Origin: Thalassolituus oleivorans MIL-1
Lineage (GTDB): Bacteria > Pseudomonadota > Gammaproteobacteria > Pseudomonadales > Oceanobacteraceae
Assembly (NCBI RefSeq): GCF_000355675.1
Contig: NC_020888.1
Coordinates: forward strand, 1,027,001-1,091,000
DNA: 64,000 nucleotides
Reading direction: 5' to 3'
Shown piece after piece: positions 53,689 through 61,597 of the stretch; positions within the stretch are counted from its first letter, which is position 1, and each line of letters begins with the position of its first letter. A model generated the notes under the pieces. It saw nothing but the letters and a program-made list of their open reading frames with translations. It had not been told where the DNA came from and ran no database searches. The position numbers and the translations under genes were made by a program.

Positions 53689-54364
53689 AGTAAGCGAAAT
53701 TGAACGGCGAGTAGAGCAACTACAACAGTCGTTAGAATTGCCAAATGCAAGCTTAAGTCGCCGTTGGTTGGATAGCGAATTATTGGCTTTATGGCTATTG
53801 AATATTGATGCCGATGCGGTGTCTATGGATGCTCAAGGCATTGGCCGCTTTTGGCAGAATCTTCCTTATTGGGCGTTTGCATGGGCAGGCGGGCGAGCGT
53901 TGGCACAATTTATAGTGGCTAATCCTAATTTGGTCGCCGGTAAACGGGTTCTCGACTTTGGCTGCGGCTCAGGAATTGTCGGTATAGCAGCAGCACTTGC
54001 GGGTGCAAAAACGGTGTTTGTGGCGGATTTAGATCCACAGGCTTTACTTGCGGCACAAGTAAATGCGGCGGTTAACGGTGTCGATATTCAAATTGTGGAC
54101 GGTGATTGGCCGCAGGTAGATTTATTACTTGCTAGCGATGTCTTGTATGACATCAGTAGCAGTGTTGATTTAAAGGCATTGATGTTAGACATCCCGCACT
54201 GGCTGCTTGCCGAGAGCCGATTTGTTGCTCCTGACTTTGTCGAGTTGCGCTGCTTACAGCAGATTGTAACATCGACGCTTCCTGCTATTGGCGATTTCGA
54301 CGAGCGAGTAGAGGTGGACATATACTGTCGTCGGGATGACCCGCTGATCCCAATGTTGAATTAG
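53678..54364 (+). CDS. Class I SAM-dependent methyltransferase (paralogue 2)
   Basis: The 228-residue protein has [21 protein letters not shown] (about 59-79), the SAM motif [20 protein letters not shown] (about 89-108), [20 protein letters not shown] and the [12 protein letters not shown] motif. It shows the same architecture as the methyltransferase at 47370-48026, placing both in the PrmA/ETFB-KMT group. The ATG at 53678 lies inside the end of the MltC-like gene (11-nt overlap); a TTG at 53660 would add six residues. Confidence 0.8.
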   Translation: MANEVSEIERRVEQLQQSLELPNASLSRRWLDSELLALWLLNIDADAVSMDAQGIGRFWQNLPYWAFAWAGGRALAQFIVANPNLVAGKRVLDFGCGSGIVGIAAALAGAKTVFVADLDPQALLAAQVNAAVNGVDIQIVDGDWPQVDLLLASDVLYDISSSVDLKALMLDIPHWLLAESRFVAPDFVELRCLQQIVTSTLPAIGDFDERVEVDIYCRRDDPLIPMLN

Positions 54365-54515
54365 TTGCTCGGTCTTGAATCATTTTAGTGATACTGAACT
54401 GAATGCCATTGACCGAGTCAAATTGTCCTAAATTAGGGCTGCTAAGAAAAATATGGCTGTGCTAAAGTCAGCCGAACTTAGTGTCTATCTAGACTTTTAA
54501 AAAAGGGAACTTCCT

Positions 54516-55061
54516 ATGCGTTTTGGTTTATTGCTTGTGCTCAGTTTGATGATGTCGGTTGCCCGAGCTGGAGATTTATCGGACGATCAAGTGAATAACT
54601 GGGTATCCTCGATGCCGACCTTGCAGTCGTGGCTGGATAAGCACGAAGATCAGCTACCGAAAGAAGACATGATGAAAAAAGGCGTTGCCAGTGTTGATGA
54701 GATGTTTACTCAGGGTATTGCGCAATTACAAAAAGCCGGTTTGTACGATGAGTTTAGTAAATTAGTAAAAACTCAGAGTTTTGATTCGGTTGAAGCTTGG
54801 AGCGAAGTTTCTAAGAAAATTACCATGGCTTATATGGCAATTTCGATGGAAGGCGAAACGATTGATGTGAAGCAAATTGAAGCGCAGATCGAACAGCTTA
54901 AGGCGTCAGCTTTACCTGAAGAACAAAAGCAAATGATGGAAAATATGTTGCAGGCTTCAATGAACATGATTAAATCATTGGGTACTATTTCTGCAGCGGA
55001 TAAAGAAGCCGTACGTCCCTATTTAACGAAAATTACATCGCATTTCGATCAAGATCACTAA
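54516..55061 (+). CDS. Secreted helical protein of unknown function
   Basis: The 181-residue product has a signal peptide (MRFGLLLVLSLMMSVARA, cleaved near residue 18) and an all-helical, Gln- and Met-rich mature part (EEQKQMMENMLQASMNMIK). No Cys in the mature protein. GGGAA precedes the ATG. Not recognised as a named family; a periplasmic protein of this type is common in the Pseudomonas-like group. Terminated by a strong bidirectional hairpin. Confidence 0.65.
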   Translation: MRFGLLLVLSLMMSVARAGDLSDDQVNNWVSSMPTLQSWLDKHEDQLPKEDMMKKGVASVDEMFTQGIAQLQKAGLYDEFSKLVKTQSFDSVEAWSEVSKKITMAYMAISMEGETIDVKQIEAQIEQLKASALPEEQKQMMENMLQASMNMIKSLGTISAADKEAVRPYLTKITSHFDQDH

Positions 55062-55077
55062 GTGATATCGTGTTAAT

Positions 55078-55107
55078 AAAAAAGCCGCTATTAATAGCGG
55101 CTTTTTT
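55078..55107. terminator. Bidirectional terminator
   Basis: GCCGCTATTAATAGCGGC palindrome with A run before and T run after, between the secreted protein (plus) and the AraC regulator (minus, stop at 55132). It can serve both. Confidence 0.92.
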
Positions 55108-55131
55108 GTCCATTAAAACGCAATTGAAATT

Positions 55132-56181
55132 TTAATTAGACTCTTCGATTAAACTGCAACCTTTGGTCAGATGCTGACGGCGATAAGCCGCTGGTGTCAG
55201 ACCTGTCCATTGTTTAAATGCGCGTTCGAAACCACGGCGATCAGAGAAGCCTAAATCAAGGGCTAATTGCTGCACATCGGTTTGTGCCGATTTAAGTGCG
55301 ACTTTCGCTTTCTCAAGGCGTACTTCTTTTACCAAGGTGGAGAACTGACATTCTTCTTCTTGTAACCGACGGGTTAGGGTACGACTGCTCGTGCTGAGCA
55401 GTTCAGCAACCGCATCCTTAGTCATTGGCACGGCTTCCGGCCATTGATACAAGATATGCATCACCTTTTGGCTAAAGCTCTTTAAACGGCTGAAGCGCGA
55501 CAAGGCTTGCTCAGCTTCACTACGCAGCATATTGAACAGCGCTGGGTTTGCGTACGACAGCGGGCTATCCAGATGACGGCTAGAGAAGCTTAGCCAGTTT
55601 TGCGGCTGATTAAATTGCATAGGTACATTGAAAAACTTTTGCAGGCGATCTTTGTGAGCCGGAGGTGGATGGCGGAACCCCACTCCCTGGATTTGGTAGT
55701 AATTACCACCAATGGCCTGCCCTGCGGTGTGGATACCTGCAGCGATAAATTCGGCCCGCGTCTGGCTGCCAAAGGGTGTACCTTCGGTAACGTAGAACAC
55801 GATCTTTATCGAATCTTGTCCGATGAAAAAATCGGGAGATCTCGAATCGCTGATGAGTGAGTAGTAGCGTCGCAACACGGCGAGTGCTTCACGACCAGTT
55901 TGGCAGCTACTGATTAGGAATCCTAACAAGTAAAAACTTGGCAGTTCCAAACGTTGTCCAGCGGCTAAGCCGATGGCAGGATCATCTAACAGACGACTCG
56001 ACTGCTCCAGCAAATGGTCAAAATTCGAAATCGAGATACGTTGGGTGGAGCTGGATATCGAGGACGAATCCAACCCTAAAGAACCCAGCAGATCCCTGCT
56101 TGAATAACCTTTGCTTTCCAACAGACGTAGAAGGGGCTGCAACGCCGCCGTCGTCATAGTATTGGCTGGATTAGTGCTCAT
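55132..56181 (-). CDS. AraC-family transcriptional regulator
   Basis: The 349-residue protein has an Arabinose_bd-type N-terminal domain (PLLRLLESKGYSSRDLLGSL, IGLAAGQRLELPSFYLLGFL, about residues 16-110) and a C-terminal AraC double helix-turn-helix (MTKDAVAELLSTSSRTLTRRLQEE, about 255-278, and VQQLALDLGFSDRRGFERAFKQWTGLTPAAYRR-type, about 302-334). It belongs to the OruR/ArgR-like group. Target not predictable; no divergent metabolic operon is adjacent. Confidence 0.92.
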   Translation of the reverse strand: MSTNPANTMTTAALQPLLRLLESKGYSSRDLLGSLGLDSSSISSSTQRISISNFDHLLEQSSRLLDDPAIGLAAGQRLELPSFYLLGFLISSCQTGREALAVLRRYYSLISDSRSPDFFIGQDSIKIVFYVTEGTPFGSQTRAEFIAAGIHTAGQAIGGNYYQIQGVGFRHPPPAHKDRLQKFFNVPMQFNQPQNWLSFSSRHLDSPLSYANPALFNMLRSEAEQALSRFSRLKSFSQKVMHILYQWPEAVPMTKDAVAELLSTSSRTLTRRLQEEECQFSTLVKEVRLEKAKVALKSAQTDVQQLALDLGFSDRRGFERAFKQWTGLTPAAYRRQHLTKGCSLIEESN

Positions 56182-56377
56182 AAATTTAGGCTTTTGCTAT
56201 TTATTGTTTTTATTAGTGCAAGCTAGAAGCTAGGACATTTGGAGACACTCTCCGCCGTTCGCCACTGCTACACTGATAAATTATCACCAGATCGAGCCTC
56301 AAGCCAGCAAGATTGAACAATTTTTCATCGTTTATTACTTAAATGAGGAAAATTAGTATGAAACCAATGGTTTACGG

Positions 56378-56406
56378 TTGACAGGTGGAGGGCTCCTCCG
56401 TAATAT
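56378..56406 (+). promoter_or_regulatory. Sigma-70 promoter of the tRNA-fMet genes
   Basis: TTGACA (56378-56383), a 17-nt spacer and TAATAT (56401-56406) lie 13 nt before the first tRNA gene. The consensus-like match and spacing are strong. Confidence 0.88.
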
Positions 56407-56418
56407 ACGCACCTCTGA

Positions 56419-56495
<77 letters not shown>

Positions 56496-56603
56496 ACTAC
56501 TCTAAGTATGATTTTGTAGTTCAGAGAAACAGGTGATCTGACCTGAAAGACCGTAACATCACGCTAAGATGTACGAAGACGGTAAACAGATACACAGCAT
56601 TGT

Positions 56604-56966
<363 letters not shown>

Positions 56967-57038
56967 ATAGAAAACTCATTTCTCGAATCCCGCGCAACGA
57001 TCTCTTACACTCAATGTTCAATGTGTGAGATGAGATTC

Positions 57039-57746
57039 ATGTCTAAAACCATTTTAATTACCGGTGCAGGTCGTCGTTTAGGTAAAACGCTGGCTGAATA
57101 TTGGTTAACTCAAGGCTGGCAGGTAATTGCACACTTTAATACCGTGTGTGAGCTTGAGCTACACCCTAACTTACGCACCGTGAAGGCCAATCTGGCGGAG
57201 CAAAAAGATGTGGCGAGTTTGTGCCAAGAGCTTGCACTCGCTGGACCGGTGGATGCGGTTATTCATAATGCATCATGTTTTATCCCAGATTGTGCGGCAA
57301 CGGATCTTGGTAAGCACTATGAGGTGCATTTCAACGTGCACGTCAAAGCCCCAGCGATGATCACTGAAGCCCTGCAGTGGGCTCCTGAAGCGGCTATGGT
57401 CGCGATTACTGATATCTATACTGATATACCGAACGAGCGTTTCGCGGCTTACTGTGCGTCGAAGGCTGGCTTACAGAACTGGGCATTGAGTATGGCTCAG
57501 CGGTTGGCGGGGAAGGTTCGGGTGAATGTGATTCAGCCTGGGCCGATTCAGTTTTTGCCTGAACATGACGAGGCGTATCGTACTATGGTGCTTTCACAAT
57601 CCTTGATTCGTCGTGAGTTAGGTTACGACGCTATTGTTGAGGCCTGTCACTATCTGCTTTCTGCGAAAGCACTTACCGGCACACAAATGCGCGTCGATGG
57701 TGGGCGTTTTGTCGCTAACCGATATGATCAAACCTTTAGGGTATGA
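57039..57746 (+). CDS. folM: Dihydromonapterin reductase FolM
   Basis: The 235-residue short-chain dehydrogenase has the cofactor motif ILITGAGRRLGKTLA (about residues 5-19), NASCFIPD, ITDIYTD in place of the usual Ser stretch, and the catalytic YCASKAGL (about 143-150). FolM reduces dihydromonapterin and, weakly, dihydrofolate. GAG 6 nt before the ATG at 57039 sets the start. The longer frame from 56934 runs through repeat DNA and is rejected. It converges with folK and overlaps it by 19 nt. Confidence 0.88.
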   Translation: MSKTILITGAGRRLGKTLAEYWLTQGWQVIAHFNTVCELELHPNLRTVKANLAEQKDVASLCQELALAGPVDAVIHNASCFIPDCAATDLGKHYEVHFNVHVKAPAMITEALQWAPEAAMVAITDIYTDIPNERFAAYCASKAGLQNWALSMAQRLAGKVRVNVIQPGPIQFLPEHDEAYRTMVLSQSLIRRELGYDAIVEACHYLLSAKALTGTQMRVDGGRFVANRYDQTFRV

Positions 57747-58150
57747 GTATCGGTATCTTGCTTCAGCTTGCTGCTCCATAAGGACATCACCTTTTGGTAG
57801 TAGCTCTCTTCTAACGGGTGTTGACGACAGGTGTCGGCATCCGCAGCACGGGCTAAAATATCTAAGTCGATAGTACGATCTTTGGTTTTTCGACTTGGGT
57901 TTTTAGGTTCGCGTCCAAGATTTGTTTCAATGACCTGTAGTCTGTGCTTCAACATGGTTGGTGGCATTTCTGTGTGCAGCACTAATAATTGATTACAAAA
58001 TTCGTAGTGAAAGGTATCTCCTACCGGTGCGGTATTGAGTATTGGCGATGCGCTTACTACTTCACCAATGTCTTGGAGCTGTTGTTCGGCTAACCGTAGA
58101 TGTTCGTTGGGGCGAATGTTGCTGCCCAAACCCAAAAGATAATATGGCAT
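57728..58150 (-). CDS. folK: Short FolK-like pterin pyrophosphokinase
   Basis: FolK transfers pyrophosphate to 6-hydroxymethyl-dihydropterin in folate synthesis. The 140-residue product has GLGSNIRPNEHL (about residues 7-18), FCNQLLVLHTEMPP, and the metal and substrate motif DRTIDLDILA (about 90-99). Typical HPPK has about 160 residues; the C-terminal conserved PH..M..R.F region seems to be missing, the sequence instead ending SKLKQDTDTHTLKV. It may be a pterin-modified paralogue that works with folM. The 3' end overlaps folM. Confidence 0.78.
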   Translation of the reverse strand: MPYYLLGLGSNIRPNEHLRLAEQQLQDIGEVVSASPILNTAPVGDTFHYEFCNQLLVLHTEMPPTMLKHRLQVIETNLGREPKNPSRKTKDRTIDLDILARAADADTCRQHPLEESYYQKVMSLWSSKLKQDTDTHTLKV

Positions 58151-58394
58151 AAGTTTTTGTCGAAAGGGTGATGCTTAAGGATTAAGCGCGCTACGGACTC
58201 TGTCAAGCTATCTTGGAAGGATAAATGCTTCTGGCGAGTGTTGGCTAATGACGACGGCTAACTTTTTGTTCAATCGCTTGGTTTGTAGACCTTCTGCTTA
58301 ATTCTAAAGTTTGAAATTCGGCTCTATCGCTTGGAATCCTCTGTATTCGCTGTTTGACTTGCTCACTTCTGTACCGTAGCAATGGGAGCTCAAC

Positions 58395-59255
58395 ATGGAT
58401 GTTGTTAATTTTTTATTGGTAACTGTCATTATTGTTACCGTTACTTGGTTTAGTTCGCCAATCTTGGCAGCAACGCTCAAACCGTCACCCGCATTGATGT
58501 TGGCTGAGTCATGGCAGCCGGATCAGGATATCGCGGGTTATACCATGAGTGAAAAATTCGATGGTGTGCGTGCTTATTGGGATGGTGAGCACCTACTTAC
58601 TCGCAGTGGCCGAATAATTGAGGCCCCAGAGTGGTTCACCTCGCGCTTGCCGAGAACGCCATTAGACGGAGAGCTGTGGCTTGGGGTTGGGCGTTTTGAC
58701 GAGATTAGCGGACTTGTTCGCTCGAGTATTCCGAACCAGACATTGTGGCGCGAGGTGACGTACCAAGTATTCGATAAGCCACACAGCCCGCAGCCATTTC
58801 ATTTGCGCTATCTAGCATTAATTAATTTAATTCAAACGGCTGATGTTGCTTGGCTTAAATTAGTTGAACAAAAAGTCGTTAGTAATCGCGCGCAATTAGA
58901 TGCCTATTTAGCAGAGGTTGAAGCACGTGGTGGTGAAGGTGTGATGTTGCATCGTTCAGTGTCTTTATATCAGGGACAACGCAGTCAAGACTTGCTCAAA
59001 GTAAAATCGGTGCAAGATAGCGAAGGCGTTGTGATTGCGTATATTCCTGGGGAAGGGCGCTTGCAGGGAATGACAGGGTCACTGCTGTTGCGTTTGGATG
59101 ATGGGAGAGAAATTCGAGTAGGCAGCGGTTTAAATGATACGTTAAGGCATACTCCTCCGGCGTTAGGGACGCGGATCACCTTTGCTTATAACGGCTTAAC
59201 ATCCAGTGGTTTACCGCGATTTGCCCGTTTTTTACGCATAAGGCCAGACGAATAA
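58395..59255 (+). CDS. ATP-dependent DNA ligase LigE-type with signal peptide
   Basis: The 286-residue protein has an N-terminal hydrophobic signal (FLLVTVIIVTVTWFSSPILA) and a minimal ATP-dependent ligase: motif I with K54 in SEKFDGVRAY, LTRSGRII (motif III area), PLDGELWLG (motif IIIa), GEGVMLHR (motif IV), LLKVKSVQDSEGVVI (motif V) and an OB-fold tail. Such periplasmic LigE-type ligases occur in Neisseria, Vibrio and Haemophilus and may act on extracellular or incoming DNA. It lies before recJ by 76 nt. 58151-58394 upstream shows no other feature. Confidence 0.85.
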   Translation: MDVVNFLLVTVIIVTVTWFSSPILAATLKPSPALMLAESWQPDQDIAGYTMSEKFDGVRAYWDGEHLLTRSGRIIEAPEWFTSRLPRTPLDGELWLGVGRFDEISGLVRSSIPNQTLWREVTYQVFDKPHSPQPFHLRYLALINLIQTADVAWLKLVEQKVVSNRAQLDAYLAEVEARGGEGVMLHRSVSLYQGQRSQDLLKVKSVQDSEGVVIAYIPGEGRLQGMTGSLLLRLDDGREIRVGSGLNDTLRHTPPALGTRITFAYNGLTSSGLPRFARFLRIRPDE

Positions 59256-59331
59256 TCGTTAGCGTTTCTTACGATACGGGCTTTGTCATGTGTTACCATT
59301 TTTCATTTTCGGTCTTGTTTTGGGTCTTTGT

Positions 59332-61038
59332 ATGCCGCGTATTCAATCGCGAGAAATTCCAATTGCACTGGGCTTGCAATCATTGCCTCCGGTGTTGCAA
59401 CGTGTCTACGCCGCGCGGGGTGTTTTGGCCGTCGACGAGTTAGCGTTGCAATTAAAAGGCTTATTGCCATACCGCGAAATGAAAGGCATAGACCAAGCGG
59501 TTATGGCATTAATTCCGGTGGTAACCCAAGGAAAGCGTTTGCTGGTGGTAGGTGATTTTGACGTGGACGGTGCGACAAGTACCGCGGTTGCTTTGCGCGC
59601 TCTGCGTTTAATGGGAGCACAAAACGTCGATTATTTAGTGCCTAATCGTTTTGATTTCGGTTATGGCTTATCACCCGAATTAGTCGCTGTCGCAGTCACT
59701 ATGAAACCCGATTTAATTATGACGGTGGATAATGGTATCGCGTCTATTGATGGTGTTGCTGCCGCGAATGCGGCAGGCATTGCTGTGGTGGTTACAGATC
59801 ACCATTTAGCCGCTGATCAACTTCCTGATGCACTCGCTATTGTTAATCCTAATCAGCCAGGGTGTGAGTTTGCGAGTAAAGCAGCATGCGGTTGTACTGT
59901 GGTGTTTTATGTCATGCTCGCGTTACGAGCAGCGCTGGATAAAAGTGGTTGGTTTAGCCAACGAGAAGCACCGAATATGGCGCAATTATTGGATTTAGTG
60001 GCACTCGCAAGTGTCGCAGATGTGGTACCGCTTGATCGTAATAATCGAATTCTGGTTGAACAAGGTTTACGGCGTATTCGTGCAGGGCAAGGGCACGTTG
60101 GTATTCAGGCTTTATTGACGGTGGCTGGGCGTGAGCCAGCACGGATTGTAGCGTCGGATTTTGGCTTTGCGATTGGCCCTCGTCTCAATGCCGCAGGACG
60201 GTTGGATGATATGTCTTTGGGTATCGAATGCTTATTAACCGACGATATGAATCGGGCGTTGGATATTGCGACTCAGCTTGATGCGTTTAATCGTGATCGT
60301 CGTTCGATTGAGCAGGGTATGCAACAAGAAGCGCTAGCCTTATTGGCCAAGTTTGAGGCAGATGATCACAACCCCGTGGGGGTATGTTTGTTTCAACCCG
60401 ATTGGCATCAAGGTGTGATTGGTATTTTAGCCTCGCGTATTAAAGATAAATTATTTCGTCCAGTGATTGCTTTTGCAGCGGATGATAATGGCGTATTGAA
60501 AGGTTCCGCACGTTCAATTCCGGGGTTACATATTCGGGATGTGATTGACGAAGTGGATAAGCGTCACCCAGGTTTAATTAAGAAATTTGGTGGCCATGCG
60601 ATGGCCGCCGGTATGACTTTGAACGATGGTGCTTTTGATGCCTTTAGTCGTGCATTTGATTGGGTGTGCCAAGCGCATTTATCGTCAGAGCAATTGCATC
60701 AAACCATTGATAGCGATGGCAATTTGTCGATAGCTGAATTTAGTTTAGAGCTAGCTGAACAGTTACGCTGGGGTGGCCCTTGGGGGCAGAACTTCCCTGA
60801 GCCAGTGTTTGATGGTCATTTTCGCTTAGTACAGCAGCGGATCGTGGGCGAACGTCATTTAAAGATGGTACTGCAACCAGAGGGATCTGATCTCGCCTTG
60901 GATGCAATATGGTTTAATATCGATCCTCAGCAGTGGCCCGATCAACAGCGAGATCGAGTGCATTGCGCATTTCAATTGGATGTTAATGAGTTTCGCGGGC
61001 GTCAGTCATTGCAGTTGTTGATTCGTCATTTGGAATAA
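59332..61038 (+). CDS. recJ: Single-stranded-DNA exonuclease RecJ
   Basis: RecJ degrades single-stranded DNA 5' to 3' in recombination and mismatch repair. The 568-residue protein has the DHH-family motifs GDFDVDGATST (D75, D77, D79), TVDNGIAS (D133), VTDHHLA (D156-H157-H158), SVADVVPL and the DHHA1 motif GGHAMAAGM. The GTG at 59290 would add 14 residues of odd sequence; the ATG at 59332 gives the E. coli-like start. RBS is weak. Downstream gene is unrelated. Confidence 0.95.
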   Translation: MPRIQSREIPIALGLQSLPPVLQRVYAARGVLAVDELALQLKGLLPYREMKGIDQAVMALIPVVTQGKRLLVVGDFDVDGATSTAVALRALRLMGAQNVDYLVPNRFDFGYGLSPELVAVAVTMKPDLIMTVDNGIASIDGVAAANAAGIAVVVTDHHLAADQLPDALAIVNPNQPGCEFASKAACGCTVVFYVMLALRAALDKSGWFSQREAPNMAQLLDLVALASVADVVPLDRNNRILVEQGLRRIRAGQGHVGIQALLTVAGREPARIVASDFGFAIGPRLNAAGRLDDMSLGIECLLTDDMNRALDIATQLDAFNRDRRSIEQGMQQEALALLAKFEADDHNPVGVCLFQPDWHQGVIGILASRIKDKLFRPVIAFAADDNGVLKGSARSIPGLHIRDVIDEVDKRHPGLIKKFGGHAMAAGMTLNDGAFDAFSRAFDWVCQAHLSSEQLHQTIDSDGNLSIAEFSLELAEQLRWGGPWGQNFPEPVFDGHFRLVQQRIVGERHLKMVLQPEGSDLALDAIWFNIDPQQWPDQQRDRVHCAFQLDVNEFRGRQSLQLLIRHLE

Positions 61039-61073
61039 ACTCGTTTATTTAATTATTGTTACAAGGATGTGAA

Positions 61074-61520
61074 ATGAAAGATCGAAAGTTTAATACAGTG
61101 CATTTGGTTGTTTTATCGACTGTATTTGTTAGCCAATTTACACTTGCTCAAGTTTATCAATGGACTGATGAGAATGGCCGTAAGCATTTCTCTGACGTTA
61201 GTCCGAGTCACTCCTCATTTGAATCTGTTGACGTAGCGCCTACAAATAGTATGGATTCACCGTCTTCAACGCATCGTACTTATAACGGCAGGAATTATGA
61301 ACCTGATAATAGCTATGAGGACAGTATGAGGGATGTAAAACTCCGACAAGAAGCAGAATTGAAAATGAAAAAAGAGCGTGCTTGCCAGCGTGCTAGAGAG
61401 CGTCAGCGTGATATCGACGGAAAGGTAAGGAGGGGTGGGCAAGCTAATTTAGATACCTTAAAGAATCGTCGGCGCGAAATTAATAATGCTAAATCGGACG
61501 TTAAAGCTTCATGTTATTGA
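61074..61520 (+). CDS. DUF4124 domain secreted protein
   Basis: A 148-residue product with a signal peptide (HLVVLSTVFVSQFTLA, cleaved near residue 25), then the DUF4124 signature QVYQWTDENGRKHFSDVSP (about 26-44), and a charged helical C-terminal half rich in Arg, Lys and Glu. The role of DUF4124 is unknown. AAGGA precedes the ATG at 61074; the frame is open further upstream but without a better site. Confidence 0.86.
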   Translation: MKDRKFNTVHLVVLSTVFVSQFTLAQVYQWTDENGRKHFSDVSPSHSSFESVDVAPTNSMDSPSSTHRTYNGRNYEPDNSYEDSMRDVKLRQEAELKMKKERACQRARERQRDIDGKVRRGGQANLDTLKNRRREINNAKSDVKASCY

Positions 61521-61557
61521 GGATCGTTTAACGCTTTTATATTGTGTTTAAAGAAAT

Positions 61558-61586
61558 AAAAAAACCGGGCAATCGCCCGGTTTTTT
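61558..61586. terminator. Bidirectional terminator before the RND gene
   Basis: CCGGGC/GCCCGG stem with AATC loop, A run before and T run after. It lies 37 nt after the DUF4124 stop and 11 nt beyond the RND pump stop codon on the minus strand. Confidence 0.93.
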
Positions 61587-61597
61587 ATCTTCCATTA

